NCBI GenBank assembly: GCA_947427205.1
Contig: CANEHB010000004.1
Location: 19,810-83,809, forward strand
Direction of reading: 5' to 3'
From: an uncultured Clostridium sp.
GTDB taxonomy: Bacteria; Bacillota; Clostridia; TANB77; CAG-508
Length of the DNA stretch: 64,000 nt
Positions within the stretch are counted from its first letter, which is position 1; each line of letters begins with the position of its first letter. Made by a program: the position numbers and the translations under genes. This document shows positions 45,227-53,575 of the stretch, one piece after another. The notes below the pieces were generated by a model. The model saw only the letters and a list, made by a program, of their open reading frames with translations. It searched no databases and was not told the origin of the DNA.

Positions 45227-46255
45227 TTAGAATTTTCCTTTTTTAAAGTCATCATTTAATTTTTTGCTTATATATTTCATAACTGAAATTACTTTTGAAT
45301 AATCCATTCTTGTTGGACCTATAATTCCAATTGTTCCTATGTCTTTATCTTCTAATAAGTGATTAAATGTTACTATACTAAAATTTTTTAATTCTTCTTT
45401 TTCAGTTTCTTCACCTATATATATATTTATATTTTCTGCTACACCTGTATTTAAAACATCTGCAACTAAATCTTTTGCATCTAATACATTTAAAAAATCT
45501 TTTGCAACATCTACTTTTTTGAATTCAGGCATATCTATTACTTTATTTGCACCATCAAGATAAATTTGTTGTGATTCAATAATTATTTTATTTATTTCTT
45601 CAATTACTTTTTTTATAATGTTAATACCTGTTTTCATTTCGTTCATAATAAACTCTTCTAAAGGTGAGTTCATTGTTTCTAATGGTTTTCCTACTAATTT
45701 ATTTTTAAATATATATGTTAAATCATCAACTTGCTCTTGTTCAACATCTTCATCAAATTTTATAATTGATTCTCTAATTATTCCAGAATCTGTAAGTATT
45801 ACTGCCATTAAAACTCTACTTCCTAATAGAACAAACTTTATATCAATTATTGTATGATTTTGAACATCAGGAGCTATTGTTATAGTTGTATAATGAGTTA
45901 TTTCTGATAATGTTGTTGTTGCAATTTTAGTTAGTTCTTCTAAGTCATTTACTTTGGTTTCTAACCTTTCTCTTATCATTTCCATTTCTCTTTTGCTAAG
46001 TTTATCATCTCTTATTAGCTCATCTACATAATATCTATATCCTTTTTGAGATGGTATGCGCCCTGCTGAGGTATGTGGCTTTTCTAAAAATCCTATTTTT
46101 TCTAGCTCTGCCATTTCATTTCTTATTGTTGCACTACTGCATTCTAATTCTCGCACTAAATTTCCTGAACTTACTGGTTCAGCAGTTTCTATATATTCTT
46201 CAATTATTGCTTGTAGTATTTTCTTTTTTCTTCTATCTAATTCCCCTGACATCAT
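45227..46255 (-). CDS. hrcA: Heat-inducible transcription repressor HrcA
   Basis: Represses the dnaK and groE operons by binding CIRCE. Winged-helix N-terminus (ILQAIIEEYIETAEPVSSGNLV, CSSATIRNEMAELEKIGFLEKPHTSAGRIPSQKGYRYYVDEL), then the GAF-like and dimerisation parts. Length 342. The ATG ATG start follows AGAGGTGAA. A degenerate CIRCE lies just upstream, in line with autoregulation. Confidence 0.97.
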   Translation of the reverse strand: MMSGELDRRKKKILQAIIEEYIETAEPVSSGNLVRELECSSATIRNEMAELEKIGFLEKPHTSAGRIPSQKGYRYYVDELIRDDKLSKREMEMIRERLETKVNDLEELTKIATTTLSEITHYTTITIAPDVQNHTIIDIKFVLLGSRVLMAVILTDSGIIRESIIKFDEDVEQEQVDDLTYIFKNKLVGKPLETMNSPLEEFIMNEMKTGINIIKKVIEEINKIIIESQQIYLDGANKVIDMPEFKKVDVAKDFLNVLDAKDLVADVLNTGVAENINIYIGEETEKEELKNFSIVTFNHLLEDKDIGTIGIIGPTRMDYSKVISVMKYISKKLNDDFKKGKF

Positions 46256-46265
46256 TTCACCTCTT

Positions 46266-46292
46266 TTAGCAAACTTGATGTTTGACTGCTAA
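46266..46292 (-). promoter_or_regulatory. CIRCE-like operator of the hrcA operon
   Basis: Minus strand TTAGCAGTC, nine bases, GTTTGCTAA. The CIRCE consensus is TTAGCACTC-N9-GAGTGCTAA. The outer six bases of each arm match and the inner three are degenerate. It lies between the -10 and the hrcA start, the standard position. Confidence 0.8.
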
Positions 46293-46293
46293 T

Positions 46294-46322
46294 ATAATAT
46301 AACTTTATTATATGTTTGTCAA
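46294..46322 (-). promoter_or_regulatory. Sigma-A promoter of the hrcA-grpE-dnaK operon
   Basis: Perfect -35 TTGACA (46322-46317), 17-base spacer, TATTAT -10 (46299-46294), directly in front of the CIRCE-like operator. Confidence 0.85.
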
Positions 46323-46376
46323 GTGAAAATTATAAATATTTTTTTCTTTAAATACCAATTAAATTAATTAATATAT

Positions 46377-46578
46377 TTTATCATTTCGCTCTTTGCTGGT
46401 CGCTTCGCTCCCAAGGCTGCGCATCGCTCATTCTAAAATATATTAATTAATTTTTAATTCTATTTTTTATAAAAACATTTATCATTTCTCTCTTTATATG
46501 GTCGCTTCGCTCCCAAGGCTGCGCATCGCTCATTCTAAAATATATAAATTAATTTTTAATCCTATTTTTTATAAAAAT
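46377..46578. repeat. Two tandem 101-base direct repeats
   Basis: Copies at 46377-46477 and 46478-46578. Each has a GC-richer core (GGTCGCTTCGCTCCCAAGGC, then TGCGCATCGCTCATTC) and an AT-rich remainder. The cores are identical and the remainders differ at a few positions. They fill the gap between the hrcA promoter and hemW; no gene is seen. Confidence 0.9.
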
Positions 46579-46595
46579 ATTTATAGTTTATTACT

Positions 46596-47729
46596 CTATA
46601 TAAATTCTTCAAATACAATATTAGCCAAATCTAATCCTTTTTTTGTTAATTTTATGTTATCTAAATCAACTTCAATTAAACCTTCTTCTGTAAGTTTACT
46701 TATTTCAAATCTAAAATAAAATAATGGATTTATTCTAAATCTTTTTTCAAATTCTGATATACTTATTCCTTCTATCTTTCTTAATCCTATCATCATAAAT
46801 TCTTTTGCTTTTGATTCTCTATTTTGTTCTTCGTGAAGTATTATATTTTTATCCAATTCATTATTTTCTATATTTTTTATATATTTTTGTAAATTATCTA
46901 TATTAGAAAATCTTTTATTATCTATATATGAATGTGCTGCTAGCCCAAATCCTAAGTATTCTTCTTGATTCCAACAATCTAAATTATGTTTTGACTCAAA
47001 ACCTTTTTTAGCAAAATTAGAAATTTCATAATGATTAAATCCATTTTTTTCAAGTACATTTTTGGTTTTCCAATACATTTTTCTTTCCGTTTCTTCATCA
47101 ATATATTTAATTTTTCCAATATCCAGCATTTGCTTTATCTCTGTATTTTCTTCCACTATTAAAGAATATATCGAAATATGTTTTGGCTTTAAATTTATTA
47201 CTTTATATAAACTATCTAATAATTCTTTTTCTGTTTGTGTTGGAATTGCAAGCATTAAATCAATATTTATATTTTCAAATTCTTCTTTTATTATATTATA
47301 AGTATCTAAAAATTGATTATAATTATGAATTCTTCCTATTAAATCTAAAATCCTATCATTAGTAGATTGAAGTCCAATACTTATTCTGTTAATTCCAATA
47401 TCTTTATATTCTAGTATTTTTTCTTTACTTACAGTTCCTGGATTAATTTCTATTGTTATTTCTACATCTTTAGATAACTCAAATTTTTTCTTAATCTCTT
47501 TTAATATCTTTCCTATATATTTTGGATTTACTAAAGATGGAGTTCCACCTCCAATATAAATTGTTGTTACTTCTCTTTTTTTTGAAATTTCTCTATTCTT
47601 TATTTCCTCTATTAAACTTTTTAAATATTTCTCTTGAATGTCCTCATCACAAGAAAAAGAAATGAAATCACAATATTTACATTTCTTTTTACAAAACGGT
47701 ATATGTATATAAATCCCAAATCTTTCCAT
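46596..47729 (-). CDS. hemW: HemW-type radical SAM protein
   Basis: Radical SAM protein with the cluster motif CKKKCKYC near the N-terminus (IYIHIPFCKKKCKYCDF), GGGTPSL, and the C-terminal HemN-like winged domain. The CxxxCxxC spacing and IHIPFC mark HemW, a heme chaperone often misannotated as coproporphyrinogen oxidase. Length 377. It normally lies near hrcA in Firmicutes, as here. Confidence 0.92.
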   Translation of the reverse strand: MERFGIYIHIPFCKKKCKYCDFISFSCDEDIQEKYLKSLIEEIKNREISKKREVTTIYIGGGTPSLVNPKYIGKILKEIKKKFELSKDVEITIEINPGTVSKEKILEYKDIGINRISIGLQSTNDRILDLIGRIHNYNQFLDTYNIIKEEFENINIDLMLAIPTQTEKELLDSLYKVINLKPKHISIYSLIVEENTEIKQMLDIGKIKYIDEETERKMYWKTKNVLEKNGFNHYEISNFAKKGFESKHNLDCWNQEEYLGFGLAAHSYIDNKRFSNIDNLQKYIKNIENNELDKNIILHEEQNRESKAKEFMMIGLRKIEGISISEFEKRFRINPLFYFRFEISKLTEEGLIEVDLDNIKLTKKGLDLANIVFEEFI

Positions 47730-47780
47730 TTTTATTCCTTTATTTTTGTTACTTTTATTTACTAAATGTACTATATATTT

Positions 47781-48641
47781 TTATTTTCTTTGTCTCAATT
47801 CTTCAGCAATTTCATGAATTTTATTTAATCTATGATTTACTCCTGATTTTCCTATTGGATTTTCAAGCATCTCTCCCAAAGATTTCAAGCTTGCATCAGG
47901 ATTTTCAAGTCTTACTATTGCTATTTCTTTCAAATAATCTGGCAATTCATCAAATTTTTTTAAATTTTGAATAAGTTTTATATCATTTACTTGATCTACT
48001 GATGCATTTATAATTTTATTCAAATTAGCAGTCTCACAATTTACTAATCTATTTACATTATTTTTTATTTCCTTTGTTACTCTAACGTCTTCAAAATCAA
48101 GTACTCCTTTATTTGCCCCAATTAAAGCCAAAAATTTTGATATCTCCTCTGCATCTTTTATATATAAATAATATTTATTTTTATTTTCTAATAATTTTAA
48201 AACAATTCCAAAAGCTTTACATATATTTAAAATATATTCTGCATTATTTTTTTCTTGAAATATTATTTCTAAATGATATTGCTTGTTCGGGTCTGTTATC
48301 GAGCCTGCTCCTAAAAAACTTCCTTTTACAATAGCTCTTTGTACTTCCTCATCTTTATCTACTTTAATCTGCATAAATTTTTCAACTCTTTCATTTTTCT
48401 CTATCGTTGCAACAAAAACTTTTCCTCTAACATTTGGTTCATAATCAATTTCAAGATTAAAAAGTATTTTATAAAATCTTTCTATATTAAATTCATTTTC
48501 TGTTACAAATTCTAAAGTATTATTGCTATTAGTAATATTTCCAGTTAAAATATATCCTAAAAATTCTGATTCCAATATTTTAAGATTTTTTAAATTATTT
48601 ACTTTTGTTAATTCTTCTTTTATTTCTGATGAAAAGGACAT
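47781..48641 (-). CDS. whiA: DNA-binding protein WhiA
   Basis: A 286-residue WhiA: an N-terminal LAGLIDADG-like fold (FSSEIKEELTKV, GSFLGAGSITDPNKQYHLEI) and a C-terminal helix-turn-helix (LPDYLKEIAIVRLENPDASLKSLGEML, KSGVNHRLNKIHEIAEELR). WhiA binds DNA and affects division and chromosome segregation in Firmicutes and sporulation in Streptomyces. The usual yvcK and rapZ neighbours are absent. Confidence 0.95.
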   Translation of the reverse strand: MSFSSEIKEELTKVNNLKNLKILESEFLGYILTGNITNSNNTLEFVTENEFNIERFYKILFNLEIDYEPNVRGKVFVATIEKNERVEKFMQIKVDKDEEVQRAIVKGSFLGAGSITDPNKQYHLEIIFQEKNNAEYILNICKAFGIVLKLLENKNKYYLYIKDAEEISKFLALIGANKGVLDFEDVRVTKEIKNNVNRLVNCETANLNKIINASVDQVNDIKLIQNLKKFDELPDYLKEIAIVRLENPDASLKSLGEMLENPIGKSGVNHRLNKIHEIAEELRQRK

Positions 48642-48706
48642 TACTTCTCTCCTATTTTTATATTATAAAACTATTTTTAATCTAATAATTTTAGTTATAT
48701 GTTACA

Positions 48707-49558
48707 TTATCTTTGTGCTACTACAACTCTATCATTTCCTGATAAATCTTTTTTTGAATATATATTTTTATAGTCATTTTGCTCGAATATTTCTTCAAGT
48801 GCTAATTTTTGATTATATCCTATTTCAAATGCTAGATACCCCTTTGAATTTAAATACTTTTTAGCTTCCATTACTATTTGTCTATAAAAATCTAGTCCAT
48901 CTTTTCCACCATCTAAAGCTATTATCGGCTCTCTTTTTACTTCTTCTGATAATGTTTTTATTGTTTCCGTTTCTATATATGGTGGATTTGAAACTATTAT
49001 ATCAAATCTATATAATTCTGAAATTTCTTTAAAAACATCTGATTTAAAAAATAAAATATTAGCACTATTTTTCATTGAATTTTCTTCTGCAATTTTTAAT
49101 GCTTTTTCACTTATATCTGATGCATAAACCAATACCTTGCTTCCTAAAAGCTTAGCAAGTGATATTGCTATAGCTCCACTTCCTGTACATAAATCTAGTA
49201 TTCTAATTTCTGATTTTTCTTTTTTTATTTTATTTGCAATTGAAATAACTTCTTCTACTAAATTTTCTGTATCTGGTTGTGGAATAAGTACATTACTATC
49301 TACAAAAAAATCAAATCCCATAAATTCTTGATGATTTAAAATATATTGAATAGGCTCATGATTTTTTAATCTTTCTATTTTAGTTTTATATAATTCATAT
49401 AATTCATTGCTTATCTCTTTATCACTATGAATAATCAAATATTCCTTTTCTTTATCTAAAGTATTTGCAAGTAATCTTCTAGCACTTAATTTGCTATCTT
49501 CAATACCATTTCTATCAAGCAATTCTATACTTTCTTTTAAGACCTCAGATATTTTCAT
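48707..49558 (-). CDS. prmC: Release factor glutamine methyltransferase
   Basis: Methylates the GGQ glutamine of peptide release factors. An N-terminal helical domain is followed by the SAM domain (ILDLCTGSGAIAISLA) and catalytic NPPY in IIVSNPPYIET. Length 283. The start is ATG 49558, after AAAAGGTGATAAAA. A GTG three codons upstream lies inside that Shine-Dalgarno. Confidence 0.95.
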   Translation of the reverse strand: MKISEVLKESIELLDRNGIEDSKLSARRLLANTLDKEKEYLIIHSDKEISNELYELYKTKIERLKNHEPIQYILNHQEFMGFDFFVDSNVLIPQPDTENLVEEVISIANKIKKEKSEIRILDLCTGSGAIAISLAKLLGSKVLVYASDISEKALKIAEENSMKNSANILFFKSDVFKEISELYRFDIIVSNPPYIETETIKTLSEEVKREPIIALDGGKDGLDFYRQIVMEAKKYLNSKGYLAFEIGYNQKLALEEIFEQNDYKNIYSKKDLSGNDRVVVAQR

Positions 49559-49660
49559 TTTTATCACCTTTTACATTAATTTGAATTAGTGTATCATGTT
49601 TTATATAAATTTTCAACTGCAATATTGGTGTAAGTCCCTATTTATTAGGCATAATAAATA

Positions 49661-49852
49661 AAAAAGCCCCACGTCTAAGCCGTAAGGTGAAAGAATTTTT
49701 ATGGACCTGTACTCACACAGGTGGGTGCCCTCCTAAATATTCCTGGGTTTCTTACATAAATGCAAGCATACACGCCATATCTAGAGTTCGAGCTCCCTTC
49801 TCCAAAACTTGTAGGTTCTAAAAATTCTGTCTATACGCACTACGCAGGGAAA
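49661..49852 (-). ncRNA. ssrS: 6S RNA
   Basis: Minus-strand RNA of about 190 bases in a gap without genes. The ends pair (CCCUGCGU with ACGUGGGG, eight pairs). Typical 6S features follow: the GCGUAGUGC start, GGGAGCUCGAACUC, the GGAGGGCACCCACCUGUG region and a terminal GGGGCUUUUUU. 6S RNA mimics an open promoter and traps the sigma-A RNA polymerase. The identification rests on these motifs and the overall long-hairpin shape. The rest of 49568-50109 is AT-rich without features. Confidence 0.82.
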
Positions 49853-50109
49853 ATTATTATTTAATTTATACTGTACATTTATATTACCATATAAATATAT
49901 TAGTTTCAACTTTATATTCGCTCATTTTTCTTAACTTTTCTTATTAATTCATTTTATTTTTTAATTAATTTACATTTATTCTTGCTTTTTCATATAGCTT
50001 TATTATTTGTGATTTTTTTAAATCTATGCTATAATTAAATAAGTTCGTGACTTTTTAGTTACGAACTTTTTAATTATAATATATTATTAAATTTTATTTG
50101 CATTATTAA

Positions 50110-51000
50110 CTATTTAAAATCTGGTACATACTGTTCTTCATTATCTTCTAAATCTTGCATATATCCATTTAAATCTAAGTTATATACATACTCTTCTATT
50201 TCCGTATACTCTTCAAAAGTTAATTTTCTATTTATATCATCCGTTTCATTTGCCTTATGTGTTGGAAAATATTGTGCCATAATACTTATAATTACATCAT
50301 TACTAATATTTTCTTTTATCCATTTTAATACCATCTTACTATTTCTTATATGGTTAGGTAAAACTAGATGTCTAATTATTAAACCTCTTTTTAATAATCC
50401 ATTTTTATCAAAAACTGGTTTTCCTACTTGATTATACATTTCTTTTATAGCTCTGCTTGCCATATTAAAATAATTGCTAATTCCTGATAAATCTTTAGCA
50501 AGTTCGTCATAATAATATTTTAAATCTGGCAAATATATATCAACATATCCATTTAATAGTTTTATTGTTTCTGCTTTTTCATATCCACTGGTGTTATAAA
50601 CTATTGGAATTTTTAATCCTTTTTCTTTTGCAATTTTTATTGCTTCTATTATCTGAGGTACATATATTACACCAGTTACTAAGTTAATATTATTTGCCTT
50701 TAAGTCCTGTAATCTTAAAAATTCATTTGCTAAATCTTCTATACTTATTTCTTTTCCCAATAATTCTTGACTTACTTTATAATTTTGACAAAATTTACAA
50801 TTCATATTGCAACCAGTAAAGAATACTGTTCCAGAACCACTTTCTCCACTTATACATGGTTCTTCATAATAATGCAAATTTGCAAGTGCTATTTTTACTT
50901 TACTACCAGCCTTACATCTACCTACTTTTTCTTCTATTCTATTTACTTTACATTCATGAGGACATAATGTACACTCTTTTAAATATTCTTCTATATTCAT
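50110..51000 (-). CDS. PflX-like radical SAM protein
   Basis: A 296-residue radical SAM enzyme. An N-terminal cysteine cluster (CTLCPHECKVNR) is followed by the SAM cluster motif CNMNCKFCQNYKVS (C-x3-C-x2-C). DLKYY, IRHLVLPNHI and IMAQYFPTHKA further on fit the COG1313/PflX group, which is related to pyruvate formate-lyase activases but uncharacterised. No glycyl-radical enzyme is adjacent, so the target is unknown. Confidence 0.85.
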   Translation of the reverse strand: MNIEEYLKECTLCPHECKVNRIEEKVGRCKAGSKVKIALANLHYYEEPCISGESGSGTVFFTGCNMNCKFCQNYKVSQELLGKEISIEDLANEFLRLQDLKANNINLVTGVIYVPQIIEAIKIAKEKGLKIPIVYNTSGYEKAETIKLLNGYVDIYLPDLKYYYDELAKDLSGISNYFNMASRAIKEMYNQVGKPVFDKNGLLKRGLIIRHLVLPNHIRNSKMVLKWIKENISNDVIISIMAQYFPTHKANETDDINRKLTFEEYTEIEEYVYNLDLNGYMQDLEDNEEQYVPDFK

Positions 51001-51087
51001 ATATTTTTCTTTCTATAATACTACATATATTTTCAAATTATAAATTACACATAAATTATAACATCTTAAACTCATAAATACAATAAA

Positions 51088-51109
51088 AGCTCGAAATTCA
51101 TCACGAGCC
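51088..51109 (-). terminator. Terminator of the SOD-like gene
   Basis: Minus-strand GGCTCG and CGAGCT arms around a ten-base loop, followed by TTTTATTG; about 20 bases past the stop. Confidence 0.65.
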
Positions 51110-51127
51110 TTCATTTTGATATTTATT

Positions 51128-51577
51128 TTAACATACCTCAATTTTTCCACAAGCAATTTTAGTACCTGAATTGCCACTTGGATTAGTATTAAAATCATCT
51201 GGCATATCATGTATAATAACTACTTTTCCAATTACATCTTTAACTTCAAATCTATTAGTAAAAAAAGATAAATATGCATATCCATTATTTTCAAATAATG
51301 GTGGCATATCTCCTGCATGTTGTGGATGTTCACATTTCTGAGGATTATAATGTGTTAATGCATTTTTAAACTCATCTTCACTATCACCTGTACATGAATT
51401 TCCTTCATGTATATGAAAACCAAAAATTCTAGAGTTACATCCTATATTAGAATGTGGTAAATTACAAATTTGTACTGTAATAAGTACTCCATCTCTAATT
51501 TGTTTAAAACAAATTTCTCCACATATTTCAGGATATATACTCCCTCCATCTATTTTTGCCTTTGCAATTTCTATCAT
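51128..51577 (-). CDS. Cu/Zn superoxide dismutase-like protein
   Basis: A 149-residue protein with the SodC signature. Copper ligands H55 and H57 lie in FGFHIHEG and H123 in IIHDMPDDF. The bridging H76 and zinc ligands H84, H87 and D90 lie in HYNPQKCEHPQHAGDMP (a very short zinc loop). The disulfide pair C62/C143 is present, with the GNSGTKIACG end. It has no signal peptide, so it appears cytoplasmic. Such proteins occur in anaerobic Clostridia; superoxide dismutation is likely but not certain. Confidence 0.85.
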   Translation of the reverse strand: MIEIAKAKIDGGSIYPEICGEICFKQIRDGVLITVQICNLPHSNIGCNSRIFGFHIHEGNSCTGDSEDEFKNALTHYNPQKCEHPQHAGDMPPLFENNGYAYLSFFTNRFEVKDVIGKVVIIHDMPDDFNTNPSGNSGTKIACGKIEVC

Positions 51578-51631
51578 ACATTCTCCTTAAATTTTTATTT
51601 TAGTCTTTGATAGATATTTTATATTTTTAGA

Positions 51632-52330
51632 TTACTCTTTTATTTCTTTAGATAATTTCCATATAGCTTTACTCTCTATTCTCGAAACATATGAACGACT
51701 TATATTCATCATTTTAGCAATTTCCTTTTGAGTTTTTGGTCTATCTCCATTTAAACCAAAACGTAATTCAATAATTAGCTTTTCTCTTTCTTTTAATATA
51801 TTTTTCATTTTTTCATATAAATTTTTTATTTTAAATTTTAAATCTACTTCTTCTTCAACATTTCTATCATTATTTTCTAGAACCTCTTGTAGTGTTACTT
51901 CATTATCATCTTTATCTTTTCCTATTGGTTCATTAAGATATACATCCATTGCTCTTTTTTTGTTGCTTCTTAGATACATCAAAATCTCATTTTCTATGCA
52001 TTTTGCAACATATGTAGCTAATTTAAAACTTTTATCCATATTAAAACTATTTATTCCTTTTATTAAACCTATGCTTCCTATAGATATTAAATCATCTTGA
52101 TCTACATTATTTGATGAATATTTTTTTGCAACATGTGCAACTAATCTTAAATTTCTTTCTATTAAAATATTTCTTGCTTCTTCATCTCCTTCTTTCATTT
52201 TTTCTAAATATATCTTTTCCTCTTCTGGTGTTAAAGGTTCAGGAAATAAATTCCCACTTTGTATGTACCCCACACCAAATATGATTTGATTTAAAAATAT
52301 AAGAATATTTGATATAGAAAAACTAAACAT
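51632..52330 (-). CDS. sigK: Sporulation sigma factor SigK
   Basis: Late mother-cell sigma factor. A hydrophobic N-terminus (ISNILIFLNQIIFGVGYIQSGNLFPEPL) resembles the cleaved pro-sequence, followed by region 2 (ARNILIERNLRLVAHVAKKY, DLISIGSIGLIKGI, CIENEILMYLRSNKK) and region 4 (TQKEIAKMMNISRSYVSRIESKA). SigE is the alternative, but NLRLVAHVAKK and the end of the protein favour SigK. The gene is continuous at 232 residues, with no skin-type insertion. Confidence 0.9.
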   Translation of the reverse strand: MFSFSISNILIFLNQIIFGVGYIQSGNLFPEPLTPEEEKIYLEKMKEGDEEARNILIERNLRLVAHVAKKYSSNNVDQDDLISIGSIGLIKGINSFNMDKSFKLATYVAKCIENEILMYLRSNKKRAMDVYLNEPIGKDKDDNEVTLQEVLENNDRNVEEEVDLKFKIKNLYEKMKNILKEREKLIIELRFGLNGDRPKTQKEIAKMMNISRSYVSRIESKAIWKLSKEIKE

Positions 52331-52410
52331 CTATATACCTCCATTAATTACATTTAACTTATAATTTTAGTATATGTAAGTTTTTCTTCTTTGTGCCTGA
52401 CCATAAAAAG

Positions 52411-52449
52411 AAAAATCGATTTAAGTTATTATACCCAAATCGACTTTTC
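52411..52449 (-). terminator. Terminator of the SleB-like gene
   Basis: Minus-strand arms AAAAGTCGATTT and AAATCGATTTTT with a 15-base loop, then CTTTTTAT. Confidence 0.8.
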
Positions 52450-52459
52450 TCATAACGAG

Positions 52460-53437
52460 CTATTTACTACTTTGCTCCGCAATTATTCTTTCAACTCTCT
52501 CTTCCACGTTTTCCATGTTGAAGTCATTATGGAAATTGTGATTTCCAATTACAAGTTCATTAATACCTTCGCGGATAGCAAGTTGATATGGAGCAATATC
52601 TCCTTTAGGTGCATAAAAATGTCTAGCACCTTCTGGAAACATCTCCCGTGTCGGATCCCATCCTTTGCAAGCGGCTTCAACAGCCTCCATGCATTCTGGA
52701 ACTGAATCTAGATCATCCATGGTAACTTCACTAATATCAGCAAACTGTGAGCCTTGAGTAACTACTGCATAAATCGATTCTGTATCAAATTCAGAAAGTC
52801 CTGAATAAAATCGATTTAAGATAACTGCAGCGACAGCCACCTTTCCTTTAAAACACTCTCCCCTACATTCCCTGTAAAGAACTTTTGCCATAATAATCTT
52901 ATCTTCACAAGATATATAATAGTAATAATCTTCACTTGGACCATAGGCAGAAATTTCTGGAACCAATACATTTATTGGTTCCTCTTTTACTTCGCAAATT
53001 TCTTTTGTTTTCTCAGGCATTTCATCTGCCATAACTATTGGTGCTGTATACCTTTCGGTACTATTTTGTCCTTCTCTAACATACTCACTTTCTTCTTCAC
53101 TTTCATTGATATCTATCGTTTCTGTGTTAGCCACATACACTTTAGAATCTTCATTCAATGAAATCAGAAAACAAATTACTCCTATCAGGCTTAAAAGCAG
53201 TAATAATACACCAACGCCTAATGACAAAAACAATTTAATTCTTCTTTCTCTTAGAGCTTTTTGCCTTTTAAACATTTGCTTTTTGGCTTTTCGCCTTTTA
53301 GCATTTCGCTCTTTTTTAAGTAGTAAGCATGTTTCATATCTCGGACAATTCCGACAAGTCCCTTCATATTCTGAGTTAAACTCTATTTCTTTAGGGCAAT
53401 TCCGGAACAATTTTTTCTGGTTCTCTAATGCCATCAT
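52460..53437 (-). CDS. SleB-type cell wall hydrolase with Cys-rich N-terminus and membrane anchor
   Basis: A 325-residue protein. The N-terminus holds cysteines in CPKEIEFNSEYEGTCRNC, then PRYETC, and a very basic stretch (about 40-68). One membrane helix follows (about 70-92). The C-terminal SleB/hydrolase_2 domain (about 180-310) has DKIIMAKVLYRECRGECFKGKVAVAAVILNR, with the catalytic-type Glu in RECRGE, and ends HNFHNDFN. Family members cleave cortex or wall peptidoglycan. The base usage is richer in G and C than around it, and it contains three in-frame CGG codons read as Arg. It is a single-gene unit with its own promoter and terminator, so recent transfer is likely. Confidence 0.85.
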   Translation of the reverse strand: MMALENQKKLFRNCPKEIEFNSEYEGTCRNCPRYETCLLLKKERNAKRRKAKKQMFKRQKALRERRIKLFLSLGVGVLLLLLSLIGVICFLISLNEDSKVYVANTETIDINESEEESEYVREGQNSTERYTAPIVMADEMPEKTKEICEVKEEPINVLVPEISAYGPSEDYYYYISCEDKIIMAKVLYRECRGECFKGKVAVAAVILNRFYSGLSEFDTESIYAVVTQGSQFADISEVTMDDLDSVPECMEAVEAACKGWDPTREMFPEGARHFYAPKGDIAPYQLAIREGINELVIGNHNFHNDFNMENVEERVERIIAEQSSK

Positions 53438-53513
53438 TATGTATTCTCCTCTCGTAATGCATTAAACAAATACTGTCTAACTTATTCGAACTTCAAAAAA
53501 TGAAGCCAATAAT

Positions 53514-53542
53514 ATTATAACAGTAAAATATGTTAACTTCAA
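53514..53542 (-). promoter_or_regulatory. Sigma-A promoter of the SleB-like gene
   Basis: Minus strand TTGAAG, 17 bases, TATAAT, about 80 bases before the start codon. The bases before the -10 (TGT) match the other self-contained GC-richer units. Confidence 0.7.
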
Positions 53543-53575
53543 TTTTTTTTGAAAATAATATATAATTGTAATATT

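Noticed and set aside
46377..46578. CRISPR array
   Set aside because: Only two adjacent copies, no variable spacers and no cas genes. The 18578 repeats are likewise two head-to-tail copies.
51632..52330. skin-type element in sigK
   Set aside because: The gene is continuous, with no insertion or recombinase nearby.
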